From assembly GCA_024280885.1 (NCBI GenBank), contig JAJRPF010000022.1, forward strand, positions 20,431-84,430: a stretch of 64,000 nt of DNA, in the 5' to 3' direction. The notes under the pieces are model-generated. The model saw only the letters and a list, made by a program, of their open reading frames with translations, had not been told where the DNA came from and made no database searches. The stretch's first letter is position 1. Each line of letters starts with the position of its first letter. This DNA is from Planctomycetota bacterium. Its GTDB lineage: Bacteria > Planctomycetota > JAJSAM01 > JAJVHW01. Position numbers and translations under genes: made by a program. Below, in pieces: positions 9,314-19,728 of the stretch.

Positions 9314-11074
9314 ATGCAGAAGATCCTCATTGTGACGCTGCCCATCGCGACACTGGTCGTCGCACTCTCGGGCGTCGTATTCGCCCAGGACACGGCCAGC
9401 CCGCAAGAGCACACGCCACCGCTCTCTCTGCGCGATGCACCTCTTCGCGATGCACCTCTTCGCGATGCACCTCTTCATGGGGGTCGATCGGCCGAGGAGT
9501 GGATCGGAGACTTGCGTTCGGAGGACGTCGCGGAGCGACAGAAGGCCGCGTACGCGCTGTGGTCGCTGCGCGGGGCGGCCGACGCCGGCGCGCTCTTGCT
9601 CGCACACGCGGTCGGGGACGACGACGCCTACGTACGCTCGACAGCCGCGAAGGCGCTACTGGGGCTCGGCGCGGCGGCGCAGCGATCGACGGTAGCGACG
9701 GTCGGCGGTCTGCTCGTCAGCGATCACGAGGGCATTCGACGTGAGGCGGCGACGCTCATGTGGCGCTTCGGACCGCTCGCGACCGAAGCGGTCACGGAAC
9801 TGAACGCGGCCTTGGACTCCACCGACTCCGTCGTGCGCGCCAACGCCGCCGCGGCGCTCGGCAACACCGGTGCGGCGGGGAGCGTGGCCAGCGACCGCCT
9901 TGAGGAACTGGCGGCCGACGACGAGGATGAAGCCGTCCGCAAGTGGGCCGGCAAGTCGTTCGCATTGATCGATCCTGTCGCCGCTTTGGCATCCGACTCA
10001 CGCAGGGTCCGCAAGGCCGCGATTGACACGTGGGCGGATCCGAAGCTGCAGGGATGGAAGCGCGCGGACGTCCGCGAGGCACTCGTGGCGGCGCTCGACG
10101 ATCCGGACGAGCAGATCCGGGTGTCCGCCGCGAACGACCTCGCAAATTTCTGCGGGTTCGCCCGCGACGCGCGACCGGTCGAATTGATCGCCGTCTTTGA
10201 GCGCATTCTTGAGCACGACCGCGCTCCCGCCGTTCGGGCTCAGGGAGCGGCTGGCCTCGGACGCTTCAAGGGTCATGGCAAGCGGGTCGTGCCTGTGCTT
10301 GCGAAGGCGGCCGCGAGCAGTGAGCCGGATGTGCAATGGACTGCGCTGGTCGCGCTGAGAATGATGGGCGCGGAAGCTCGCTCGGCTGTCCCCGTCGTAC
10401 TGCGCGTGTTCGAGTCAGGTGACGACCGCGTCCGGGCGGCAGCGGTCGGCGCGCTCGGAGGACTGGGAGTCCGGAGCGACGCGGTGATCGATGTCCTCAT
10501 CCGTGGCATGCAATCGCGCGACCGCGGTACGCGCCGGACCTCCATCAGCACTCTCGGCGGGTTCGGGACGACATCGGCGCGCGCCGTTCGAGCGCTGGTC
10601 ACCGCGTTCGGCGACGAGTCGTTTAGCGTGTACGAGCGCGCGGCGATCGCGGAGGCACTGGCGACGTCGGGAGCCGCGGAACTCGCCGTGGCACCGCTCA
10701 CCCAGGCGTTCGAGACAGACCCGGACGGCGACCCTAGGATTGCGTTCGCGCTCGTGAGTCTTGACGCTCCGATCGCGGCACGAGCTCTGACAGCTATCTG
10801 CCGCCGCACAATGCGTCTCACGAACCCGTTCGAGGAACTGAATCTCCTCGGACGCCTTGGCCCGAAAGCTGCTGGCGCCGTGTCCACGGTCGCTCACCAA
10901 TTGGACCGGGACAAGGACCGCATGCGCCTCGACGCGGTGCACGCGTTGACCGCGATCGGAGTCACGCAACCCGGCGTGCGCGCGGCACTGCAACGCGCGG
11001 CGACAGACCCCGCGCCCGACGTCGCGCAAGCAGCGAAGTCCGCTCTCGAATCTGACGCACCTGAGACGCGCTGA
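9314..11074 (+). CDS. exported HEAT-repeat protein
   Basis: A 586-residue protein with a clear signal peptide (MQKILIVTLPIATLVVALSGVVFAQ, cleavage after FAQ). From about residue 55 to the end it is built of ~35-residue alpha-helical pairs with the HEAT/PBS-lyase pattern (DxxVRxxAAxALGxxG), at least a dozen repeats. Such solenoids bind partners; no enzyme domain is present. AGGAGG at 9302-9307 precedes ATG 9314 with good spacing. An internal 15-base tandem triplication near the N-terminus gives the peptide repeat RDAPL x3 just after the signal peptide, probably a flexible linker. The neighbouring signal peptidase gene converges from the other side. Confidence 0.88.
   Translation: MQKILIVTLPIATLVVALSGVVFAQDTASPQEHTPPLSLRDAPLRDAPLRDAPLHGGRSAEEWIGDLRSEDVAERQKAAYALWSLRGAADAGALLLAHAVGDDDAYVRSTAAKALLGLGAAAQRSTVATVGGLLVSDHEGIRREAATLMWRFGPLATEAVTELNAALDSTDSVVRANAAAALGNTGAAGSVASDRLEELAADDEDEAVRKWAGKSFALIDPVAALASDSRRVRKAAIDTWADPKLQGWKRADVREALVAALDDPDEQIRVSAANDLANFCGFARDARPVELIAVFERILEHDRAPAVRAQGAAGLGRFKGHGKRVVPVLAKAAASSEPDVQWTALVALRMMGAEARSAVPVVLRVFESGDDRVRAAAVGALGGLGVRSDAVIDVLIRGMQSRDRGTRRTSISTLGGFGTTSARAVRALVTAFGDESFSVYERAAIAEALATSGAAELAVAPLTQAFETDPDGDPRIAFALVSLDAPIAARALTAICRRTMRLTNPFEELNLLGRLGPKAAGAVSTVAHQLDRDKDRMRLDAVHALTAIGVTQPGVRAALQRAATDPAPDVAQAAKSALESDAPETR
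9431..9475 (+). repeat. three perfect tandem copies of a 15-base unit inside the HEAT gene
   Basis: CGCGATGCACCTCTT occurs three times without a gap at 9431, 9446 and 9461. The unit length is a multiple of three, so it adds RDAPL to the protein each time and keeps the frame. The perfect identity suggests recent slippage expansion. Confidence 0.95.
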
Positions 11075-11100
11075 CGCGAGCGTCCGGTCACCGACACCGC

Positions 11101-11122
11101 GGGAGCTTCTGGCCGGGCTCCC
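11101..11122. terminator. possible hairpin between convergent genes
   Basis: GGGAGC (11101-11106) pairs with GCTCCC (11117-11122) around a ten-base loop. An overlapping alternative fold uses GCTTCTGG and CCAGCGAAGC with a bulge. It lies between the convergent HEAT and signal peptidase genes, so a bidirectional terminator is plausible, but the stem is short and there is no T-run. Confidence 0.3.
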
Positions 11123-11141
11123 AGCGAAGCAAGCCGGGCCC

Positions 11142-12815
11142 CTACGGGAGGAAGTGGGGGCGGAACTCGTTGCCGAAGGGCGGGAACGGGTAGAAGGTCA
11201 CGAACGCACGCCCGACAAGATCGCGACGACGCACGAATGGGCGCCGCACGCCGCGGTCGATGGTTGTGCCCTCGACCGGGATCCGACGCAGCACACCGTC
11301 GACGTCGATGAACGTGTAGTTCTCGCCATCGTCGCGGAAGCGAACGCTCGAGTTGTCCTCGAGCTTCACGTCTTGCTCGCCCGCGAACTGGCGGCCATCA
11401 GCCATCGTCACGACGTTCACGCGCCACTCGCGGCTGTCCTTCGACGAGCCGGTGTTATCGCCCAACATGATGAAGCCGTCGTCGGGGATATCCCACGCGC
11501 GGGACTTGCCGTATTGGAGATCGCGGTCGATCCGCACGTCAGAGAAGGCTGCCGCAGCCCCGCGCAACCCGAGCGACGCTCCGGACCGCTTGTTCCCGCC
11601 GTTCTCGATGTCCTTGTGCGGCACGCGCGCGACGAGGCGACCGTCGAGCCAGACACGCGCGACGCGATCCGCAACACCCAACGTCACGCGCGCACCATCA
11701 CCGAGCCGGAGATCGTCGATCGGCTGCGCGCCGATGCCGGGCGCTGTGAGTACGGCCCCATCGTCGCTGACTGCAAGTTCCACGCGTCGTCCGGCGCCCT
11801 CGACGCGCAGCAGAATGGCGCCGTCGCCAGCAAGACGCGCCACGTCGATGTCGGCGCCGATGCGCAGGTCGGTGTCCTCGCGGCCAAGGCGCTCGCCGTA
11901 GACGAGTCGGGTCTCGGTTCCGGCAGGCGCGTCGGCTTTCGCCGAACCGTCTGTGAGTTGCCAGTCCACGTCGTTCCCGGCACCGGCGCCCACGTTCTTC
12001 ATCGGTTGGAAACTACTCGAGAGAGTGCGCTCTTGACCGGGCGAGGGGTATTCCGCGAACCAGAGTTGGTCCTGCACGCGCTCGGGTTTCGCCATGCACT
12101 CGCCATTGATGTAGACGTCTCCGGCGCGCAATTCCATCTGCTCGCCGGGCAGACCCACAAGTCGCTTGATGAAGTTCACGCGCCGATAGAGCGGATACTT
12201 GAAGACAACTATGGACCAGCGCGGTGGGTCGCCAACGAGCAAGCCGACTTTCGACGCCAGTAGGCGGTCGCCGTGCTCGCGTCCCTCCTTCGGTTTCTCG
12301 CCGTAGATGGTCGGGTACATCGACGCGGTCGGGATCTGGAACGCTTCGTAGAGAAACTCCCGCACAGTGAGTGCGATGAGGAGCGCCATCACGACGGCCT
12401 CGACGTTCTCGTAGACAACGTCGGCCGTCGTGACGGGGCGACGTGGGTCGGCACCGTCCTCTTCGACTGCGCCACCCGAGGGTCCGCTCTCGCCAGCGCC
12501 GCGTCCGCGCCACCACGAGATCCCGGCGTAGAGCGCGCAGGGGATCGAGAGCACGGCGACCCACGCTCCGCCGACGGCGAATTGCACGGCACCAAGGACG
12601 AGCACGATCGCCACCGTCGCACGCGGGAGGAAGCGCAGGATGATGCCCGCCGCGACGAGCAACCCGCCCGTCACGTAGCGGTCTGCTGCGACCTCAGTGC
12701 CGGCGACGGACGTCGCAGGGAAGAGGATCGCGACCATCAGGCCAAGCGCGATGAAGATGCTGGAAAGCCGCTGCGCACAGCGGGTCAGGGTCGGCGGAAG
12801 CACGGCATCGAGCAT
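11142..12815 (-). CDS. lepB: second signal peptidase I with ~190-residue insertion
   Basis: A 557-residue leader peptidase paralog. Residues 15-100 hold four hydrophobic segments, and a further one (VVMALLIALTVREFLYEAFQ) leads into the catalytic domain. The serine is S165 in IPTASMYPT; the lysine is K217 in VNFIKRLVGLPGE; the GDNTGSSKDSREWR box starts at 452. Between about 240 and 440 is a beta-rich insertion (RIGADIDVARLAGDGAILL..., RVWLDGRLVARV) that looks like a LamG-type sandwich and mirrors the insertion in the gene at 822-2537. ATG 12813-12815 is chosen; the frame stays open upstream into lepA. It is 14 bases after lepA, reproducing the classical lepA-lepB order of many bacteria. Confidence 0.93.
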   Translation of the reverse strand: MLDAVLPPTLTRCAQRLSSIFIALGLMVAILFPATSVAGTEVAADRYVTGGLLVAAGIILRFLPRATVAIVLVLGAVQFAVGGAWVAVLSIPCALYAGISWWRGRGAGESGPSGGAVEEDGADPRRPVTTADVVYENVEAVVMALLIALTVREFLYEAFQIPTASMYPTIYGEKPKEGREHGDRLLASKVGLLVGDPPRWSIVVFKYPLYRRVNFIKRLVGLPGEQMELRAGDVYINGECMAKPERVQDQLWFAEYPSPGQERTLSSSFQPMKNVGAGAGNDVDWQLTDGSAKADAPAGTETRLVYGERLGREDTDLRIGADIDVARLAGDGAILLRVEGAGRRVELAVSDDGAVLTAPGIGAQPIDDLRLGDGARVTLGVADRVARVWLDGRLVARVPHKDIENGGNKRSGASLGLRGAAAAFSDVRIDRDLQYGKSRAWDIPDDGFIMLGDNTGSSKDSREWRVNVVTMADGRQFAGEQDVKLEDNSSVRFRDDGENYTFIDVDGVLRRIPVEGTTIDRGVRRPFVRRRDLVGRAFVTFYPFPPFGNEFRPHFLP

Positions 12816-12829
12816 GGCGTGGGTCCGAT

Positions 12830-14664
<1,835 letters not shown>

Positions 14665-14668
<4 letters not shown>

Positions 14669-15417
14669 GCGCGTTGTTCTCCGCCGGTCGCGGTCTCCGT
14701 CGCAGCATCCATCGCGACATCCATCGCAACATCGCCCCGGCAGTCGTTCAGACAGTCCGTCAAACGCGTTCGCAGGTCGGCGAGAGCGCGCGCGCGATGA
14801 CTGATCGCGTTCTTCTCCGCGGACGTGACCTCGGCGAACGTCTTGCCGAGTTCCGGGACGAAGAAGTGCGGGTCGTAGCCGAAGCCTGAGTCGCCGCGCG
14901 CCTCGTTGATGAGCACGCCCTCGCACGCGCCGTCGCCGCGGCAGAGGATCGTGCCGTCGGGGCGCGCGATCGAGACGACACAGCGAAAGCGCGCGAGGGG
15001 CTCGTGCAGCCCGGCCGTGCGCGCCTCGTCGATCAACTTGGCGTTGTTTGCTGCGTCCGCGTCGTCGTCCACGCCCGCGTAGCGTGCCGAGCGCACGCCA
15101 GGGCGACCGCCCAGCGCGTCGATCTCGAGTCCCGAGTCGTCGGCGATGGCGAGCATGCCGCTTGCGCGCGCGGCGTGAATGGCTTTCAGATCGGCGTTCG
15201 CGACGAACGTGGTGCCCGTCTCGTCTGCGCCCTCGAATTGACGCTCGGCCGGGAGGTCGGACGGGGCGTGCAAACGCAGCGGAAGATCCGCGAGCAGCGC
15301 GCGCAGTTCGACCAACTTATGCGCGTTGCCCGTCGCGATCACGGCGTCCGTGACGTCCGTGATCCCGCTGGCTACGCCAGCGATGTCCGCGACGTCCAAG
15401 GCATCCGACTCGGCCAT
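14665..15417 (-). CDS. rdgB: non-canonical purine NTP pyrophosphatase (RdgB/HAM1)
   Basis: This enzyme hydrolyses dITP, ITP and XTP to the monophosphate and keeps deaminated purines out of nucleic acids. It has 250 residues; the family is usually ~200. Motifs are AVIATGNAHKLVEL (substrate-binding start), ADDSGLEIDALGGRPGVRSARYAG (catalytic Asp) and GFGYDPHFFVPE with AEKNAISHRARAL. The N-terminus has ~24 extra residues and the C-terminus ~25, the latter made partly by a 12-base tandem duplication (MDVAMDVAMDAA, from 14706-14729). ATG 15415-15417 overlaps the rph stop (TGATG). The pairing rph-rdgB is common across bacteria. Confidence 0.95.
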
Positions 15418-16172
15418 CAGCGGGCGTCTCCCGCCGAAGAAGCTGTCGGCAACGGGAGAGCGAGCGCCGCACGTTGGATCGCGAAAATCTCGTCGCAACC
15501 CTTGAAGGCGACGTCGAGCAGGGCGTCGTGCTGGGCGCGCGTGAACGTGCCCTTCTCGGCCGAGCCCTGCACTTCGACGAACTCGCCCTCGCCGGTCAGG
15601 ACGACGTTCATGTCGACCTCGGCGGCAGCGTCCTCGACGTAGGGCAAGTCCAGGCGGACCTCGCCGTCCACGACGCCAACCGAGATCGCGGCCACCTGGC
15701 TGCGAAGTGGCGACTCCTCGATGATTTCATCGCGCAGGAGCTTCGCGCTCGCGTCGGCCAGCGCGACATACGCACCCGTGATGGCGGCGGTGCGGGTACC
15801 GCCGTCGGCGACGAGCACGTCGCAATCGACGTGAAACGTGTTCTCGCCGAGGGTGTCGAAGTAGACGATCGTGCGCAGCGCACGGCCGATCAGGCGACCG
15901 ATCTCGACGCTCCGACCGTCACGCTTCCCGCGTGTGGACTCGCGCTCCTTGCGGGGCGACGTCGAGCCCGGGAGCATCGAGTACTCGGCCGTCAGCCAAC
16001 CGAGGCCGCGGCCGCGGCGCCAGCGCGGGACGGTCTTCTCGATGCTGACGGTGCAGAGCACGCGCGTGCGGCCAGCCTCGACGAGCACCGAGCCCGCAGG
16101 CACGTCGGTGAAGCCGCGGGTGATGCGCAGAGGGCGCAATTGGTCGTTGTCACGTCCGTCGGGGCGAGGCAA
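15417..16172 (-). CDS. rph: ribonuclease PH
   Basis: A phosphorolytic 3'-5' exoribonuclease that trims tRNA 3' ends. The 251-residue length is usual. It begins [20 protein letters not shown], the standard N-terminus, followed by [35 protein letters not shown] and a [19 protein letters not shown] phosphate/RNA-binding region. [19 protein letters not shown] holds the metal/phosphate site, and [18 protein letters not shown] follows. TTG 16170-16172 is selected because GGAG (16181-16184) precedes it by eight bases and it gives the canonical N-terminus; no ATG is suitably placed. First gene of a four-gene operon with rdgB, lepA and lepB. Confidence 0.95.
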   Translation of the reverse strand: MPRPDGRDNDQLRPLRITRGFTDVPAGSVLVEAGRTRVLCTVSIEKTVPRWRRGRGLGWLTAEYSMLPGSTSPRKERESTRGKRDGRSVEIGRLIGRALRTIVYFDTLGENTFHVDCDVLVADGGTRTAAITGAYVALADASAKLLRDEIIEESPLRSQVAAISVGVVDGEVRLDLPYVEDAAAEVDMNVVLTGEGEFVEVQGSAEKGTFTRAQHDALLDVAFKGCDEIFAIQRAALALPLPTASSAGDAR

Positions 16173-16314
16173 GGGGAGATCTCCTGGGCGGTCGGGCACC
16201 GCCGGGCGCGGTCCAATCGGCCGATCTTCCCCCTTCGACGGTCGGGCGCCACGGATTGCACCACCCGCTCGGCGGCTCCGTTCAGGAGGGGATACCCCGC
16301 CCGGAGCGCGAGTC

Positions 16315-17202
16315 CTACCTGGATCCAGGCTCTTCGACGGACTCCAGGACAAGGGTGGCGTCGTAGCTGCTCTTCATCCCGAGGAGGAGCGCGAGCGAGA
16401 ACGCCTCGTCCTTCGTGAACCCCGGCGGGGGGCCCTCGATGACAGCCAGGCCCGGAAGGGGCGAAACAATGGTGGGTCCAGCGACAACGATCCCATCGAT
16501 CACGATCGCCATCTGGCGCCGCAAGTGCGTCTCGGTGAACGCCCGCAAGGCCTCCTTGCGGGCGTCGACAAACTCCAAACGGATCCGCCATGCGTCGGAC
16601 TCGCCAATCGGCTGCGGGGTCGCCGTGGCCAGGTCGCGCTCCGTGAAGTCGTCCACCGACCCGGGCTCGGGAACGATGACGAGGATCTGCTCGTCCTCTC
16701 GCACTCCCGGCAGCCAACGCGAATTCGGTTGCGAGGGCTCGTAGAACTGCCCGAGCTTCTCGTGCAGTTCGCGCTCCACCGCGGCCTCTCTCTCCGGCAC
16801 ACAGATCCGGAACGCGAGCGTGCCACGCTTCGAGATCATCGCGATCACGCGGAAGCGATGCGCCATGTCGCCGTCGCGAACACGGCAGACGATTCGTGCC
16901 GGATCGCCGTCATCAGCGCTCTCGGCGTTCTCGACCATGGCGCTCCCCCAGCCGAGCGACCGAAGCCGATGATCAATCACGGCGGCGACGCCTTCCAGGG
17001 TGCCGACGACATCCTCGGCGCGGAACGTCAGTTGCGCGGCCTCGGCCGGGTCGAACTCGCCAGCGCCCGCGTCCAAGGCGAACGCCTCGGCAACCTCCGG
17101 ATCGACGCCCGGGACAGTTGTCTCGGAATCCCCTTCGCCACACGCGCCGACCAGGCTCGCCAGGAGCAAACAAAGCGGCCAGCACATCACGTTGAGTCTC
17201 AT
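16315..17202 (-). CDS. lipoprotein with SecD first periplasmic (P1) domain
   Basis: A 295-residue lipoprotein: hydrophobic [15 protein letters not shown] with lipobox cysteine C21. After a short acidic linker, the sequence follows the SecD P1 domain: [24 protein letters not shown] (base), [30 protein letters not shown], then a head-like stretch ending [21 protein letters not shown] and [19 protein letters not shown]. In SecD this region pulls translocated protein outward using the proton gradient, but the six transmembrane helices of SecD are absent here. It may assist late export or be a stand-alone binding module; this is inference. ATG 17202 is chosen; ATG 17187 is possible. It is 142 bases upstream of rph on the same strand. 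Confidence 0.75.
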   Translation of the reverse strand: MRLNVMCWPLCLLLASLVGACGEGDSETTVPGVDPEVAEAFALDAGAGEFDPAEAAQLTFRAEDVVGTLEGVAAVIDHRLRSLGWGSAMVENAESADDGDPARIVCRVRDGDMAHRFRVIAMISKRGTLAFRICVPEREAAVERELHEKLGQFYEPSQPNSRWLPGVREDEQILVIVPEPGSVDDFTERDLATATPQPIGESDAWRIRLEFVDARKEALRAFTETHLRRQMAIVIDGIVVAGPTIVSPLPGLAVIEGPPPGFTKDEAFSLALLLGMKSSYDATLVLESVEEPGSR

Positions 17203-17266
17203 GCGGGCGAGGGTACCGGGCGCATCGACGCGCGCCTGCACCACAAACGATGTCGCCGCCTGTTAG

Positions 17267-17272
17267 TATAAA
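17267..17272 (+). promoter_or_regulatory. possible -10 box (TATAAA) close to the start of the radical SAM-like gene
   Basis: TATAAA at 17267-17272 is an unusually AT-rich hexamer in this GC-rich sequence and sits only eight bases before ATG 17280. If it is the -10 element, the transcript would be nearly leaderless. No clear -35 was found. Confidence 0.3.
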
Positions 17273-17279
17273 CGTAGGC

Positions 17280-18401
17280 ATGCCATCCACGCTCTTCCCG
17301 GAACTGATCGAGTCGGAGGTGTCTCCGTCCGCGCCAACCCGCGTCGCACCAACAACTAGCGAGACCGGGGCCGCCGAGCTCCCCCTGCCGGACGGACGCA
17401 GGCTCGACGTCGCGAGACTGCCGACCCGCAGGGCACTGGTGCGAGAGAGGCCATCGCACGGCGGGCGCTTGTTCGACTGGTCTGCCAATCCGTACCGCGG
17501 CTGCGCATTCAGTCGCGGCTACTGGGACGCGGGCTTCAGTCACGACTACCTGGGTCATGGCGAGCCGCGTCGCGACCATGCGCCTCACGGTACGTTTAGA
17601 GACTCCGAGTCCCGCGTCTCCGTGCAGGACGGCTTCGTCGACGCGCTGCGGCGCGACGTCGCGAAGCGCGTGAAGCCGGGCGACCACATCGCATTCGGAA
17701 CGGCCACCGATCCGTACCAGCCGATCGAACGACGCGAGCGCGTCATGAACCGCGCGCTGCGTGCGCTCGTGCACGCCGACGGGCTCGTGCACGCCGACGG
17801 GCTCCTACGCTCCGACGGATTGGGCGCCAAAGGACTGAAGATTTCGATCACGACGAAGTCGGCGCTCATCGCACGCGACGCGAAGTTGCTCGCGCGTCTC
17901 GCCGAACGCCACGCGGTCCACGTGAACTTCTCGATCACGACAATCGACGCACGACTCGCTCGCTTCCTTGAGCCGGGCGCGCCGACGCCGGCGAAACGAC
18001 TCGAAGCGCTGCGCACGCTGCGGCGCCACGGCGTCGAGGCGGGCGTCTTCATGATGCCGCTCCTGCCTGGCGTGACCGACTTGGATGTCGATATCGATCA
18101 CTTGCTCGGGGCGGCGGCCGACGCGGGCGCGCGCTGGCTCGGCAGCCAGGTCGTCTTCCTGCGCGAACCCTCGCGGTCCCACTTCCTGCACAAGCTGAAA
18201 CTCTCATATCCGCGTGTCGCTGCGCGCTATGCGTGGTGGACCAAGACCGACACACGACTACCAGAGCAGATCCGCGGTGAAGCACTCGGACGCGTGCGGC
18301 AACTGGCGTTGCGGCACGAGCTTCCGTCGCAGCCGACCCTGCGATGCCCGACGCCACGACGGCGGCGGCAAAGCACGTTCACGTTCAGTGGGGAGGTGTG
18401 A
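17280..18401 (+). CDS. SPL/Rv2578c-type radical SAM family protein lacking two cluster cysteines
   Basis: A 373-residue protein of the COG1533 (SplB-like, Rv2578c) radical SAM group. The family signature NPYRGCxxxCxxC-YAR..HEYLG is recognisable as NPYRGCAFSRGYWD...SHDYLGH, but of the three cysteines that bind the 4Fe-4S cluster only C75 remains: the second is R79 (CGC) and the third W82 (TGG), with spacing unchanged. The rest is intact: FGTATDPYQPIER, LKISITTKS, NFSITTID, GVEAGVFMMPLLPGVTD and LGSQVVFLR. Such a protein cannot be a normal radical SAM enzyme; it may bind a partner or be at an early stage of decay, or the bases may be sequence errors. ATG 17280 gives MPSTLFPELIE; ATG 17250 is also in frame. 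Confidence 0.8.
   Translation: MPSTLFPELIESEVSPSAPTRVAPTTSETGAAELPLPDGRRLDVARLPTRRALVRERPSHGGRLFDWSANPYRGCAFSRGYWDAGFSHDYLGHGEPRRDHAPHGTFRDSESRVSVQDGFVDALRRDVAKRVKPGDHIAFGTATDPYQPIERRERVMNRALRALVHADGLVHADGLLRSDGLGAKGLKISITTKSALIARDAKLLARLAERHAVHVNFSITTIDARLARFLEPGAPTPAKRLEALRTLRRHGVEAGVFMMPLLPGVTDLDVDIDHLLGAAADAGARWLGSQVVFLREPSRSHFLHKLKLSYPRVAARYAWWTKTDTRLPEQIRGEALGRVRQLALRHELPSQPTLRCPTPRRRRQSTFTFSGEV
17766..17819 (+). repeat. 18-base tandem repeat, two perfect copies and one diverged
   Basis: CTCGTGCACGCCGACGGG is repeated at 17766 and 17784, with a diverged third copy at 17802. It adds LVHADG-LVHADG-LLRSDG to the radical SAM-like protein, at a place where relatives have a short loop. Being in frame, it does not break the protein. 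Confidence 0.9.
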
Positions 18402-18411
18402 ATGGAGTGAC

Positions 18412-18459
18412 GAGTAGGCGATCGAATCTCAAGTGGTGCGGAGTAGGCGGTAGAGTCTC
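18412..18459 (+). repeat. imperfect 19-base direct repeat before the three-repeat exported protein
   Basis: GAGTAGGCGATCGAATCTC at 18412-18430 and GAGTAGGCGGTAGAGTCTC at 18441-18459 differ at four positions, with a 29-base period. The second copy ends three bases before the ATG at 18463. This could be an operator or a slippage product; nothing distinguishes these. Confidence 0.6.
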
Positions 18460-18462
18460 GGC

Positions 18463-19728
18463 ATGCGCTATTGCATCCGAGCGGCTGCGGCCATCATCGC
18501 TCTCACCGCGTTCGTCGGCACGACGCCCGAAGGGGTCCGCGCGTCCGCCCTTGGGCCGCAACTCGACCATCGCGCGTCGGGCGACCTGATCGACGTTGCC
18601 GAAGGTGTCGGGAGCGGGTCATTCGACCTGCGCGCATGGGTCCGCGACAACGGGAACGAGAGGTCGAAGATCGTCATTCGCGTGACGGGACTCGACGCGA
18701 CGCAGGACGACGACGGCGAACGTCCGCCGTACGGCGCGTTCGTGATCGACGCGGCGAATGCCGAGGTCTTCGTCGGACGGGTCCGCGTGAATCGGCTGGG
18801 CAACGGCAGCCTGCGGGTGAATGGCGCGCGCGGGCTCTTCGAGGGCGCCGGTCTGCCGTTGCGTGGTTTCGGTGGCGGGACCGTGGAAGTGCGCCGGGGC
18901 GACATCGCCATCTTGCGCGGGAGCATCGCGACGTTCGCGCTGCAGAACGCCGGCACGTCGGCATCTCGCAGCGAGACGTACGGCACGTTCATCCCATTCT
19001 CCGCACCCGATCATCGGCCCGGGCGCTACCAGTTGCGCACCGATGAATTCGAGACGGGCGAGATCCGCAATCGCATCGTCGTGAAGGCGTCCGGCGTGCT
19101 GACCGGTCAGTCGCCACCGACGTACAGTGTGCGAGTCATCAACGCCGCGGGCAATCGCGTCGTCACGCTCGGCAACATGACGAACCACCCGGAGATCGGG
19201 GCGTCGTTCACGTTGGACTCACGCAGCCGCACCGTCCCGGGGTCGATCGTGCGATGGAGCGAGTTCGACAACGGGCTCATCGAGGTCAGGCGTGGTGGGA
19301 CACTCATGCTGCGTGGCGACATCGCACCCATTCGTCGGGCCGATCGCCCCGTCGGTCGCGTCGGGAACGCCCGCTGGCGCGAGACCGTGGAACTGAGCGC
19401 ACCGATGGGCGCGGCGCGCGGGCTCCTGACCGTGAGCGCGAAGACCTCACCCCGCCGCCGGACGCAGGAAATCCGGATGCGCATCGAGGACGTCGATCCC
19501 GATGCGGGGCCCTACACGGCAGCCGTCGTCGTCGGCGGCGCAACGCGTACCGAGCTCGCGACCTTCAAGGTGCGGGGCCAGGCGGCAACGGGCGGATTTC
19601 GCGTGACGACACGTCGCGGCGACCCGATCCCCGACCGCTTCGTCTTCGATGCTGCCGGCGGTCTCGTCGAAGTCACCGACGCGAACGGAACGGTCGTCCT
19701 GACCACGACGTTCCCATCGCTCGACTGA
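18463..19728 (+). CDS. exported protein with three internal repeats, unknown function
   Basis: A 421-residue protein with signal peptide MRYCIRAAAAIIALTAFVGTT. The mature part consists of three similar beta-rich modules of 110-130 residues (about 30-160, 185-300 and 310-420). Each has a strand-rich start (VxIRVTGL / IVVKASGV / MRIEDVDP), a middle with xxGxFxLxxxxG, and an end of the form GGxVEVRRGxxxxLRG or GGLVEVTDANGTVVLTT. I recognise no family. The repeat organisation suggests a structural or adhesive surface protein, possibly bound to the envelope. It follows the radical SAM-like gene by 61 bases on the same strand and converges on the SpoIIM gene. Confidence 0.75.
   Translation: MRYCIRAAAAIIALTAFVGTTPEGVRASALGPQLDHRASGDLIDVAEGVGSGSFDLRAWVRDNGNERSKIVIRVTGLDATQDDDGERPPYGAFVIDAANAEVFVGRVRVNRLGNGSLRVNGARGLFEGAGLPLRGFGGGTVEVRRGDIAILRGSIATFALQNAGTSASRSETYGTFIPFSAPDHRPGRYQLRTDEFETGEIRNRIVVKASGVLTGQSPPTYSVRVINAAGNRVVTLGNMTNHPEIGASFTLDSRSRTVPGSIVRWSEFDNGLIEVRRGGTLMLRGDIAPIRRADRPVGRVGNARWRETVELSAPMGAARGLLTVSAKTSPRRRTQEIRMRIEDVDPDAGPYTAAVVVGGATRTELATFKVRGQAATGGFRVTTRRGDPIPDRFVFDAAGGLVEVTDANGTVVLTTTFPSLD

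Noticed and set aside
8118..9335. 405-codon plus-strand frame over the BaxI_1 gene
   Set aside because: It covers the same bases as the clear BaxI_1 membrane protein in another frame and becomes Arg/His/Asp-rich there. Only its upstream third is free, and that has no recognisable features.
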